This document shows positions 1 to 8,120 of a stretch of 64,000 bases of DNA, in pieces. Each line of letters begins with the position of its first letter. Position 1 is the stretch's first letter. Source of the DNA: Bacteroidaceae bacterium (GTDB lineage Bacteria > Bacteroidota > Bacteroidia > Bacteroidales > Bacteroidaceae); NCBI GenBank assembly GCA_017619585.1, contig JAFZSA010000034.1, positions 310,001 through 374,000 on the forward strand, given 5' to 3'. Under the pieces are notes generated by a model. The model saw only the letters and a program-made list of their open reading frames with translations. It ran no database searches and was not told the origin of the DNA. Both the position numbers and the translations under genes were made by a program.

Positions 1-148
1 TGACCAAATGCAGGAAGGTATAGCATCAAAGAGATGCTTATTAGAATATATTTCATTTGATTATCTGATATTAATATGATACAATATAACTTTCGGGAGT
101 TATAAAATGGAGTTAAATAGGGAGTTTACTCCAACAATCATATTAAAA

Positions 149-535
149 TCAAATCAGCAGAATCTGAATGAAGTTCAGGTAGTCACGGGGCGGATATTTC
201 CACGCCACACGAGCATACCTGTAGTCGGTCTTGTGTATTGTAGGCTGCAGCCATTCCGAAATCAAGCACGGCAGAATGGTCAGCACAGGCTGAACAACAT
301 GGAAATCATAAGTAACGGCATGCGCCATATCCGTTGGCGAGAGTTCCACATGCTCCATTGTCATGCAGCATGATCTTGCATTGCAGTGCTCGTCATGCAT
401 TTCCTCGCTGCCGAGTACGGACATAATCCTCACTGCCCCCGTATGTGTGCAATGCAGGATGTTAACACCGCTTCCGATAAACAAAAGCAGTATCGAAAGC
501 AGCAATGATATGCCGATATGACAAGACTTCTTCAT
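149..535 (-). CDS. HYC_CC_PP-like small exported protein
   Basis: This 128-residue protein starts with a basic residue pair and a hydrophobic stretch of about 20 residues, so it is probably exported or anchored in the inner membrane. Right after this comes a VNILHC motif, and further on a SCC pair within an acidic, His-rich stretch. That pattern resembles the small Bacteroidota HYC_CC_PP family, whose members often sit beside TonB-dependent receptors linked to metals. The reading is by pattern only. A TAACTTTG (-7 type) box lies at 546-553 on the minus strand, a few bases upstream of the ATG. The genes downstream of it are outside the window. The exact function is unknown. Confidence 0.55.
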   Translation of the reverse strand: MKKSCHIGISLLLSILLLFIGSGVNILHCTHTGAVRIMSVLGSEEMHDEHCNARSCCMTMEHVELSPTDMAHAVTYDFHVVQPVLTILPCLISEWLQPTIHKTDYRYARVAWKYPPRDYLNFIQILLI

Positions 536-632
536 TTTCAGGACACAAAGTTAGGCTTTTTCTGAATATCGTGGCAGCAAATTATACATTTTTCACTTTC
601 TTTATCGTAAATAATTCTTCATTCTTCACTCC

Positions 633-771
633 TAATTATGAATTGTGAAGGCTGCGTTTAAGCGAACGTAATAACAAACTTGTTTGATTATTACTGAGCG
701 TTAGCAGGCTCGATGCGCAGCATCAATTATGAACTCTTAATTATGAATTGTGAATTATGAATTATGAATTG
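633..771. repeat. Cluster of AT-rich aattatgaatt repeats around a hairpin
   Basis: Units of the type aattatgaattgtgaatt occur at about 633-650 and 723-771. Between them, 668-694 is a near-perfect hairpin in which GTAATAACAAAC faces GTTTGATTATTAC across two bases. The right-hand block runs into tcdA: it supplies the last two residues (Asn-Ser) and the stop codon of that gene. The same AT-rich family recurs at 2223-2270, 14407-14446 and 24794-24828, and inside two coding regions. Confidence 0.75.
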
Positions 772-1580
772 ACAATGTCCTGCATCACCAGCCCAGCCAG
801 CATGAAGCCAAAGATGGCAGTGATATGGGCCAAGGTTCCATTAATCTGGGCCTTGGAGGAGCACCACTCGTGGTTCAGCAGATTGGGGTCACCGGGACCG
901 TTCTTAGCCTTAGGGCACATACACTGCTCAGTACCACAGGTGGAGTTGTGACCCAAGTTCTGCAGCAGCTCATCGCTATAGACGCATTGGAACTTGTGGC
1001 GGGGGAACTGCTTGTCGCGCTTGAAGCGGTTACGCAGGGCACGGGCCAACGGGTCGCCCTGCACCTTCCAGAACTCAGCCACCTTAATGCGCGTAGGGTC
1101 AAGCTTCAGGGCTGCGCCCATAGAGGAGAAGAAGCCCCCTCCCCGCTCCCCCTTTGGGGGAGTGTTTGTTGCTAATAGGATTAATAATGCTTTGTCTTTC
1201 AGGGAATCTATGGCATCAATGATGTAGTCGTATTCCTCCAGATGGAAGCTCTCGGCTGTCTCAGCAGTGAAGATTTGCTGCAGGGCTGTTATCTCTGCCG
1301 AGGGGTTGATGCTGAGCAGGCGTTCCTTCAGGGCATCCACCTTCACCTTACCCACCGTCTTGGTGGTGGCCATCAGCTGGCGGTTGATGTTGGTGATGCA
1401 CACACGGTCAGAGTCCACAATGGTCAGGTGCTTGATACCCGAGCGTATCAGACTCTCGGCGCACCACGAGCCTACGCCGCCCACACCGAATATAATAACA
1501 CGTTTCCGGGCTATGCGCTCCATAGCCTCATCGCCCAAAAGTAGTTCCGACCTGCGGAAAATTGCCTGTTCCAGTCCCAT
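762..1580 (-). CDS. tcdA: tRNA threonylcarbamoyladenosine dehydratase (TcdA, ThiF/MoeB fold)
   Basis: TcdA uses ATP to dehydrate t6A37 of tRNA to its cyclic form. The protein has the E1-like Rossmann motif FGVGGVGSW near residue 33, the DSDRVCITNINRQ segment that follows it, the SSMGAALKLDPTRIKVAEF segment, and the C-terminal GTLAHITAIFGFMLA helix typical of this family. Its 272 residues fit the family's usual length. An oddity is an extra glycine-rich stretch (TPPKGERGGG, about residues 140-150) just before SSMG. It is encoded by a 32-bp hairpin repeat (1133-1164) that is also found inside the methyltransferase gene at 44574-44605. The reading frame is intact, so the enzyme may still be active. 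The C-terminal two residues come from an AT-rich repeat. Confidence 0.93.
   Translation of the reverse strand: MGLEQAIFRRSELLLGDEAMERIARKRVIIFGVGGVGSWCAESLIRSGIKHLTIVDSDRVCITNINRQLMATTKTVGKVKVDALKERLLSINPSAEITALQQIFTAETAESFHLEEYDYIIDAIDSLKDKALLILLATNTPPKGERGGGFFSSMGAALKLDPTRIKVAEFWKVQGDPLARALRNRFKRDKQFPRHKFQCVYSDELLQNLGHNSTCGTEQCMCPKAKNGPGDPNLLNHEWCSSKAQINGTLAHITAIFGFMLAGLVMQDIVNS
1133..1164. repeat. 32-bp GC-rich hairpin repeat, copy 1 (inside tcdA)
   Basis: The core CTCCCCCTTTGGGGGAG is a 7-bp perfect stem around TTT, preceded by CCCCTCCCCG. All 32 bases are identical to 44574-44605. The repeat has no stop codon in any of its six frames, so it can sit inside genes without truncating them. 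Here it is read as TPPKGERGGG. Confidence 0.9.
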
Positions 1581-1694
1581 TTCCTTCTGATTTTGGGCGC
1601 AAAATTACTCATTTTTCCTGAATAATATAATAGAAAGCCTTATCTTTGTACCCGAAAAAACAAAAAAGATAATAAGCAGAAAATCTATTGGGAT

Positions 1695-2021
1695 ATGGAA
1701 GGAATAGCTTCTTTACTGGGTGTCTTGCTGATTTCAATAATCATGATTGGCATAAAGATCAAATTCAACTCATACATTTTCGGAGAAGGTGGAGTGTTTG
1801 GCCCTGAGGATCATTCGCTCAGCCATGAAATTAAAAACTTAGTCAAGCTCCATGACCAAGGACTCATAGATCCCGAGAAGTACGAGGACATGAAGGCAGA
1901 GCTGCTTCGCAAATACAATGGGGCTGACAACGAAATTACAAAGCTGGAAAAACTGCAAAGTAAAGGCATAATTACCCCTGAAGAGTTTGAAGAGATAAGG
2001 AATATGCTAAAACAGGGATAA
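1695..2021 (+). CDS. SHOCT-domain membrane protein
   Basis: This 108-residue protein has one N-terminal hydrophobic segment (about residues 5-20). Two short SHOCT-type units follow: IKNLVKLHDQGLIDPEKYED and ITKLEKLQSKGIITPEEFEE. Each has the pattern L-x-x-L-x-x-x-G-x-I-x-x-x-E-[FY]-x-x. SHOCT motifs are thought to mediate oligomerisation or protein contacts at the C-termini of small bacterial proteins. A TATCTTTG -7 box at 1641-1648 is a likely promoter. The gene stands alone and is followed by a strong terminator hairpin. No specific role can be assigned. Confidence 0.75.
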   Translation: MEGIASLLGVLLISIIMIGIKIKFNSYIFGEGGVFGPEDHSLSHEIKNLVKLHDQGLIDPEKYEDMKAELLRKYNGADNEITKLEKLQSKGIITPEEFEEIRNMLKQG

Positions 2022-2052
2022 ATCAATGTAAGTAATTAATACAGGAACAGAG

Positions 2053-2082
2053 AGAGAGGTCACCCATCAGGATGACCTCTCT
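2053..2082 (+). terminator. Terminator after the SHOCT gene
   Basis: A perfect 10-bp stem, AGAGAGGTCA (2053-2062) and TGACCTCTCT (2073-2082), is followed by TTTC on the plus strand. It lies 30 bp beyond the stop codon of the SHOCT gene and insulates the operon that begins downstream. Confidence 0.8.
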
Positions 2083-2145
2083 TTTCATTAGTAAGACTCT
2101 TAGGAACATACCTTTTACTATATATATCACCCCATTTTGGGCAAT

Positions 2146-2163
2146 ATACCATACATGTGGTAT
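2146..2163. promoter_or_regulatory. 18-bp palindrome, putative activator operator (copy A)
   Basis: ATACCATACATGTGGTAT has half-sites ATACCA and TGGTAT around six bases. It ends 22 bp upstream of the -33 element, which is a typical activator position. The same palindrome occurs at 14335-14352 upstream of cysK, at the same distance from the promoter (22 bp) and within a longer conserved block. The binding protein cannot be told from this window. A dyad of this shape fits many dimeric regulators. Confidence 0.65.
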
Positions 2164-2185
2164 GCTAAATGACACATCAAAGGGA

Positions 2186-2216
2186 TTGTGGGGACTCTAG
2201 AACCGCCGTACCTTTG
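2186..2216 (+). promoter_or_regulatory. Bacteroidota-type promoter of the SusCD/OsmC operon
   Basis: TTG (2186-2188), 20 bp and TACCTTTG (2209-2216) match the Bacteroidota consensus TTTG/TAnnTTTG. The start of transcription should fall near 2223, giving a leader of about 220 bases before the first structural gene. The -33, the spacing and the -7 box are all repeated upstream of cysK. Confidence 0.75.
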
Positions 2217-2328
2217 CAGCGTCAAACAATTCATAATTCTCAATTCATAATTCAAAATTAAAGTGAAGAATTGAAAAGGCGGCCAATAAAAAAACGACGA
2301 TAATAACAACAACAATATTAATAAGGTT

Positions 2329-2508
2329 ATGAAGACAATGAAACGAATGCGAATGCAGGGCTGTTGTTGCACAATGATAATGACAGCAGGAAAGGAAAGA
2401 GTGTATTATATAATAGGTAAAGAACAAAACAAAAAGAAACATTATGAAAAGAATAGCATTAGCCATAGCAGTTTTATTGAACATCAATATCGGCAATATT
2501 TGGGCTGA
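2329..2508 (+). CDS. Met/Cys-rich leader ORF, putative sulfur-amino-acid attenuator
   Basis: This is an open frame of 59 codons that lies between the promoter and the first structural gene and overlaps the latter by 65 bp in another frame. It begins MKTMKRMRMQGCCCTMIM: six Met and three consecutive Cys among the first 18 residues. Such a composition is not expected by chance and is the hallmark of a leader peptide whose translation senses charged tRNA(Cys) or tRNA(Met). I see no classical terminator/antiterminator pair after the Cys codons. Control might therefore work by ribosome stalling that alters translation of, or coupling to, the overlapping gene, or access of Rho. The part after about residue 24 is probably a passive tail. 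It was judged on composition only, and translation is unproven. Confidence 0.55.
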   Translation: MKTMKRMRMQGCCCTMIMTAGKERVYYIIGKEQNKKKHYEKNSISHSSFIEHQYRQYLG

Positions 2509-3343
2509 AAGTAACGGTAATGACGCTCCTGACGCCAGCGTGAGCAATGTATCTAGCGTACACTATGTAAAAGCGCCCAGATTTGCACGTCCGCTGGTTG
2601 AGAAGTGGATTACAGAGTATGCCAAGACTCAGCCCAACGTAGAATTCCAAATAGCAAAGAACGGACAGAATCAGGATGACATTGACCTGAATGTTGTTTT
2701 CAACACTAACGATTCCGTTGCAGAAAACCAAGACCATATCATTTATTTTGGCGAATTCGCCGTATTACCCATCACAGCCAGCGGCAGTGAGGCAGCAAAA
2801 GTGCTGGAGGGTAAGCATCTGAACTCAAAGAAACTAAAGCAGCTTTACTTCCTGAACGAAGATTTTGACGAGGACGTAAAGAAAATCAAACAATTCGAGA
2901 AACTTGTTATTTATAGCGGCAGCAATGCCACTTCGGTAGCCAACTCGTTTGCACACAATTTCGGCGAGGAGAGCGCCAGCTTCCGAGGTAAGCGCATCTC
3001 AGGCGATGATCTTTTCCTGAACACAGCGCTGACGAAAGACCCTCTGGGTGTATCATTCAATGCACTGCCCAACATCTTCGACTTGAAGAGCCGTCACATC
3101 AAGGAAAACCTGTCCATCATAGGTCTGGACGTAAAGAAGAACCTTGAGGAAAGCTTCTCAGACAAGGGAACCTTGGACCAGATTATAGATGCCTTGGAGC
3201 ATGGAAAAGTGCAGGAGGTGACCGTACAGAAGATAGGCGTACACTACAAGAACGCTAACGAAGACGTAAACCGCTTCCTTAGCTGGGTAGTAACAAACGG
3301 CACCAAGTACAATCACCAGTACGGACTATTGAACCTAAAGTAA
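2444..3343 (+). CDS. Exported substrate-binding-like protein (PstS/PBP-like)
   Basis: This 299-residue protein has an N-terminal signal peptide (cleavage likely after IWAES or nearby). It contains FARPLVEKWITEYAKTQPNV, followed by a segment with LPITASGSEAAKVLEGKHLN, which resembles the ligand-binding lobes of PstS-type periplasmic binding proteins. No ABC permease is adjacent, so it may deliver or sense a ligand for the SusC/SusD pair that starts 25 bp downstream. It is the first structural gene of the operon, and its start codon lies inside the Met/Cys-rich leader ORF, which would couple its translation to the leader. The family assignment is weak, and the ligand is unknown. Confidence 0.55.
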   Translation: MKRIALAIAVLLNINIGNIWAESNGNDAPDASVSNVSSVHYVKAPRFARPLVEKWITEYAKTQPNVEFQIAKNGQNQDDIDLNVVFNTNDSVAENQDHIIYFGEFAVLPITASGSEAAKVLEGKHLNSKKLKQLYFLNEDFDEDVKKIKQFEKLVIYSGSNATSVANSFAHNFGEESASFRGKRISGDDLFLNTALTKDPLGVSFNALPNIFDLKSRHIKENLSIIGLDVKKNLEESFSDKGTLDQIIDALEHGKVQEVTVQKIGVHYKNANEDVNRFLSWVVTNGTKYNHQYGLLNLK

Positions 3344-3368
3344 AGAACCAAACCCACAATTTTGTTTT

Positions 3369-6300
3369 ATGGTAAGAAGATTATTTATTGCAACATGCGT
3401 TGCGATCAGCCCCCTATTGGCCCTATCCCAGAACCTGATTAAAGGCCATATCATAGATGCCCGCACCGGCGAACCATTGATAGGTGCGTCAGTAGCCATC
3501 AAATCAGCCAAGCTGCAAGGCGTAGTAACAGACGAGGACGGATTCTTCCAGTTAGAGAGTAAGGTAGAGCCGCCACTGACACTGAAAGTGAAATTCATAG
3601 GCTACCGCGAACAGGACGTAGATGTCTATGATTTTGAGGAACCCGTAGAAATAGCCCTGTTGGACAATGCCAACAAACTGAGCGAGGTAGTTGTTGTAGG
3701 TTACGGTACGCAGAAGCGTAAGTCCCTGACAGGTGCGGTGACAACAGTCAAGAACGATGAGTTGCTGCAGGTCTCCACCTCGTTAGACAACATTCTGGGC
3801 GGAGCAGTAGCCGGACTTGACGCTACCTCTTCATCCGGTCAGCCAGGCTCTTCTGTCAATATCCGCATCCGTGGAGGCAACTCCATCAACGGCGGCAACG
3901 AGCCCCTCTACGTCATAGACGGCGTTTTGATTTACAATAGCAGCTCATCTACCAACACAGGCAACAGCTATGCCGGCACCAACTTCAACCCGCTGGCATC
4001 TATCAACCCGTCAGACATTGAGTCCATAGAAGTGCTGAAGGATGTATCTGCCTCTGCCATCTATGGTTCACGTGGTGCCAACGGTGTGATTATCGTTACC
4101 ACCAAGAAAGGCAAGAAAGGTAAGCTGAAAGTGAACTATGGCTATTCTGTAGGCGTATCCAACGTCCGCAAGACACTGGATCTGTTGGATGCCCAGCAGT
4201 GGGGCGACCTGTATCTGGAACTGGCTACCGACGCACAGAAGAAGGCTACAGGAGTAACTCCCGAGGCAGTAGCTTCATGGGGCAAGGGTACCGACTGGCA
4301 GGACGAGTTGTTCCGCACAGCCACCACCCAGCAGCACCAGCTGTCTGTAAGCGGCGGAGGAGACAAGGAGCGCTTCCTGATCTCTGGTAACTACGTCAAC
4401 CAGAACGGTATCGTTCGTGGTACGAACTTTACCCGCATCGGAGGACGTTTCAACTACGAGCGCGACCTCTTCAAGAACCTAACTGTAGGCGTAAAAGCCA
4501 ATGTATCCAAGACAACACGCAATGGTCAGCAAGGCTTGCGCGGTATGGCGGGCAACTTCAGCGGCCTGTTGGACAAGGCCCTGCGCTCCTCACCAGCCGT
4601 AGCAGTATATAACCCTGACGGCTCATGGAACTACGAGAATCCCTTCGAGTCTGGCGACTTCGTACGCAACGAGCACACCATCAACCCCATCGCCGACCTG
4701 GTGGATGTCTCTGCCGAGACTAAGAGCGACAATGTGCTGGTATCAGGATTCGCCTCATGGGATATTATCCCCGGACTGCGTTTCCGCACTCAAGGTTCTG
4801 TCAATATCATCAATACCCGTCAGAACATCTTCGGTGGCGAATACTCACAGATAGGCTTTAACTCTAACGGCTACGGTGCCATCGGTACAAGACGTTCCGA
4901 GAGCGACCAGTTCGAGGCCACACTGACATGGAACAAGAAGTTCGGCAACCACGCGCTGGAAGTTCTGGGTGGTTACACCTACCAGCAGGAGAAAAGCGAA
5001 CGCCTGCATGGCTCCACCGCCTACTTTGCCAATGAGAACTTGGGCTATCACAGCCTGCAATCCGGCTCACTGAACCTTGCCACAGAGTCTGCATTCGTCA
5101 ACTCAGTCCTGTATTCCGGCATCGGCCGTATCAACTATTCATTGCTTGACCGCTACCACCTGACAGCCACCTTGCGTGCCGACGGTTCCAGTCGTTTTGC
5201 CAAGAACAACAAGTGGGGATGGTTCCCCTCTCTTGGTGCATCATGGAATGTGAATGATGAGAAGTGGCTGAAGGATATCAAGTGGATAGAGGACCTGAAG
5301 CTGCGTGCCAGCATCGGTACAGTAGGTAATCAGGAGATTGGCGACTACCGTTTCCTCTCTACTTATGCTGCCACCCACTATTTCTTCGGCGGGACAAAGA
5401 ATACTGCCTACTACCGCTCCGGCCTTGGCAATGACAATCTGAAGTGGGAAAGCACCACCTCGTATGACCTGGGCTTCGACTTCAACATCCTGAAGGGACG
5501 TGTAGGCTTTGTCTTCGACTATTACAAGAAGAAGACCTCTGACCTCTTGCTGGAGATTCCCGTAGAGCAGACCACAGGCTTTAGCACCCAGCTCTCCAAC
5601 ATCGGTAATGTAACGAACGAAGGTGTGGAGTTTGCCGTGAACGCATCACTGATTCAGAAGAAAGACCTGTCATGGAACGCTTCTGCCAACATTGCCCGCA
5701 ACACAAATAAGGTAACCAGCCTGGGCGGTGCACAGAGCGAGATTATCAACGGCAACACCATTATCCGTGTGGGCGAAGCATTGGGAACATACTACGGATG
5801 GGAATTTGACGGTGTAGTACAGAAATGCAATGACCTGAGCAAGGTACCCGTACCCTCTACCAAGGCTACAATAGAATATGGTGATGCCAAATGGGTTGAC
5901 CAAAACGGCGACGGCGTAGTAGATCAAGAGAATGACCGCGTGGTACTGGGCTCAGCACAGCCTAAGTTCACCTACGGCTTTGCCTCTCAGCTGCGCTACA
6001 AGAAATGGGACCTCAGCCTGAACTTCCAGGGCTCCTACGGCAACAAGCTCTACAACCAACTGCAGCAGGCTTTGGAGACACCCAACATCAGCTATAACGG
6101 CTCTGCCGTCTTGCTTGACCGCTGGACTGAAAACAGCCCCAGCACCACCATTCCCCGTGCTTACGTAGGCAGTTCAACAGCCCTTTATCTGGATAGCCGC
6201 TATATTGAGGACGCCAGCTACCTGCGTCTGAAGAACATCCAGTTGGGCTACAACCTGCAACCCAAGTTGAAGAACGGACAGAAACTGGGTCTCTACCTCT

Positions 6301-6431
6301 ATGCATCGGCTCAGAACCTGCTGACTATCACCAGCTACAGAGGCTATGACCCCGAGTACAGCGGTTATACCGACAACGGAACATACCCCTCAGCCCGTAC
6401 TTTCACCTTCGGCGTAAAACTGTCATATTAA
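3369..6431 (+). CDS. SusC/RagA-family TonB-linked outer membrane receptor
   Basis: This 1020-residue protein is the large outer membrane channel of a SusCD pair. A signal peptide is followed by a carboxypeptidase-regulatory-like domain (from LIKGHIIDARTGEPLIGASV), a TonB-box region (EVVVVGYGTQKRKSLTGAV, about residues 107-125), the plug domain with RIRGGNSINGGNEPLYVIDG, and a beta-barrel ending in TFGVKLSY. Uptake is powered by TonB-ExbBD, which are encoded later in this window. The usual partner SusD follows at 26 bp. SusCD pairs import oligosaccharides, peptides and other large nutrients. No glycoside hydrolase belongs to this operon, which argues against a glycan substrate. Confidence 0.93.
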   Translation: MVRRLFIATCVAISPLLALSQNLIKGHIIDARTGEPLIGASVAIKSAKLQGVVTDEDGFFQLESKVEPPLTLKVKFIGYREQDVDVYDFEEPVEIALLDNANKLSEVVVVGYGTQKRKSLTGAVTTVKNDELLQVSTSLDNILGGAVAGLDATSSSGQPGSSVNIRIRGGNSINGGNEPLYVIDGVLIYNSSSSTNTGNSYAGTNFNPLASINPSDIESIEVLKDVSASAIYGSRGANGVIIVTTKKGKKGKLKVNYGYSVGVSNVRKTLDLLDAQQWGDLYLELATDAQKKATGVTPEAVASWGKGTDWQDELFRTATTQQHQLSVSGGGDKERFLISGNYVNQNGIVRGTNFTRIGGRFNYERDLFKNLTVGVKANVSKTTRNGQQGLRGMAGNFSGLLDKALRSSPAVAVYNPDGSWNYENPFESGDFVRNEHTINPIADLVDVSAETKSDNVLVSGFASWDIIPGLRFRTQGSVNIINTRQNIFGGEYSQIGFNSNGYGAIGTRRSESDQFEATLTWNKKFGNHALEVLGGYTYQQEKSERLHGSTAYFANENLGYHSLQSGSLNLATESAFVNSVLYSGIGRINYSLLDRYHLTATLRADGSSRFAKNNKWGWFPSLGASWNVNDEKWLKDIKWIEDLKLRASIGTVGNQEIGDYRFLSTYAATHYFFGGTKNTAYYRSGLGNDNLKWESTTSYDLGFDFNILKGRVGFVFDYYKKKTSDLLLEIPVEQTTGFSTQLSNIGNVTNEGVEFAVNASLIQKKDLSWNASANIARNTNKVTSLGGAQSEIINGNTIIRVGEALGTYYGWEFDGVVQKCNDLSKVPVPSTKATIEYGDAKWVDQNGDGVVDQENDRVVLGSAQPKFTYGFASQLRYKKWDLSLNFQGSYGNKLYNQLQQALETPNISYNGSAVLLDRWTENSPSTTIPRAYVGSSTALYLDSRYIEDASYLRLKNIQLGYNLQPKLKNGQKLGLYLYASAQNLLTITSYRGYDPEYSGYTDNGTYPSARTFTFGVKLSY

Positions 6432-6457
6432 CATCAAATCCATTAAGACTTAGCATT

Positions 6458-8083
6458 ATGAAGAAGATTACCATATACAATACTGCCATAACCCTGGCAC
6501 TGGGACTAAGCGTCTCTGCTTTCACCGCCTGCGAATCGCTGGATCAGGGCAACCTGAGCGAGCTGGCCGAAAGCAACCTCCCTCAGAGTGACGAAGATGC
6601 CAAAGCACTGGTCAATGCCGTTTACGCTTCTGACATAGAACTGGCCACCACCTTTATGTACCTGATAGACTTGCCAACAGAGACCACCGTTTCAGGCGAG
6701 AACCCCAATGGCGGTGGCGGTATGCTGGGACTGCTTTCATGGGACGGCAGTAACTCATACATCACCAAGTTGTGGCAGGCCATCTATACGTCAACGGCAC
6801 GTGCCAATGATGTCATAGCCAAACTGGAAGCCCGTCCGGATGGCGTATCAGAGAAGATTGCCCGTCAAGTTGTAGGCGAGGCCAAATTCCTGCGTGCCTA
6901 TTATCTGAACTATGCCGTGCAGCTATGGGGTCCCGTGCCCATCGTCACCACCGTTGGCGGAGGTGTCAATGCAGTCAGAAGTTCAGAAACAGAGGTGTAT
7001 CAGCAGATTGTTAACGACCTGACAGATGCAGCCGACAAGTTGCCGGAGGTAAGCGAATACGGACAAGGCGATATAGGCCGAGCTACCCGTGGAGCCGCCA
7101 ACGCAGCACTGGCTAAGGTCTATCTGACATGGGCACAGGTAGATGACAACCTGAATGATGAGCAGCGCCGAGAATATTTTGACAAGGCTGCGCAGTATGC
7201 TCAGAAGGTTATCGACTCCAACCAATATGCGCTGGAAGAGGAGTTCTATGACAACTGGAACAACCAGAACCGTAACGGTAAGGAGAGTATCTTCGCCATA
7301 CAGTTCTATCTGGGCTCCAGCACCCGCAACAACGATGCTTCTGGTAACAACCACCTCTGCCACTGCTCTTTCTCTACCTCTTACAGTGTGGCATTGCCTC
7401 ACATAGCACCGGGTCCAGACAATACCGTAGAGAATTCCTATCTGCCAGGCGACCAACGCAAGGACGTGTCGTTTGCCGACTCACTGTGGCGTCCCTCTAC
7501 GCAGAGCTACTTCCACTTCTACTATGATGCCGACGGCGATGGCATCAAGGAATCAGGCTACTCGCGCTACAATAAATACATAGACCACGACACACCCGAG
7601 ACCAGTGCCGCAGACCGCGCTATGAACCGTCAGGTAATACGTCTTGCAGAGGTATACCTGGTGCTGGCCGAGGCCATCAACGAACGCGACCGTCAGCCCA
7701 ACAATCTGGCATACGAAGCCTTCAACAAGGTTCGTCGCCGTGCCTTCCGCGAGGATATCAATGGTGCTGCACAGCCACACGACCTGACAACAGGACTTGA
7801 CTACGAAGGCTTCCGCAATGCCATCATCCAGGAACGTAGCTGGGAGTTCACCCTGGAACAGAAGCATCTGCTGGATCTGAAGCGCTGGAAGATTCTGGTA
7901 AAAACCATCAAGAACAGTAAGTTGGCAACAGACTATCCCGAATACAAGAAGCAGACCATCGACTTCAAGCATTACCGCTACCCCATCCCGCAAGCACAGC
8001 GTGAGGTGAATCCCAACCTCTGGCAGAACTACGGATACGACGGCAGCGAAATTGCCAGCAATCCTTACAAGGGAAGGGAATAA
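6458..8083 (+). CDS. SusD/RagB-family surface lipoprotein
   Basis: This 541-residue protein is the lid and substrate-binding partner of the SusC channel encoded 26 bp upstream. It has a lipoprotein signal ending in the lipobox FTAC (Cys at residue 25), TPR-like helices including GEAKFLRAYYLNYAVQLWG, a RQVIRLAEVYLVLAEA helix, and the C-terminal FTLEQKHLLDLKRWK segment typical of RagB/SusD proteins. The nutrient is not evident from sequence. Confidence 0.93.
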   Translation: MKKITIYNTAITLALGLSVSAFTACESLDQGNLSELAESNLPQSDEDAKALVNAVYASDIELATTFMYLIDLPTETTVSGENPNGGGGMLGLLSWDGSNSYITKLWQAIYTSTARANDVIAKLEARPDGVSEKIARQVVGEAKFLRAYYLNYAVQLWGPVPIVTTVGGGVNAVRSSETEVYQQIVNDLTDAADKLPEVSEYGQGDIGRATRGAANAALAKVYLTWAQVDDNLNDEQRREYFDKAAQYAQKVIDSNQYALEEEFYDNWNNQNRNGKESIFAIQFYLGSSTRNNDASGNNHLCHCSFSTSYSVALPHIAPGPDNTVENSYLPGDQRKDVSFADSLWRPSTQSYFHFYYDADGDGIKESGYSRYNKYIDHDTPETSAADRAMNRQVIRLAEVYLVLAEAINERDRQPNNLAYEAFNKVRRRAFREDINGAAQPHDLTTGLDYEGFRNAIIQERSWEFTLEQKHLLDLKRWKILVKTIKNSKLATDYPEYKKQTIDFKHYRYPIPQAQREVNPNLWQNYGYDGSEIASNPYKGRE

Positions 8084-8120
8084 ATACAAAAGGTTAACGT
8101 AAAAGGAAAGGATAACAATT

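Noticed and set aside
762..1580. tcdA as a pseudogene because of the repeat inside it
   Set aside because: The insert keeps the frame, has no stop codon, and all motifs on both sides are intact.
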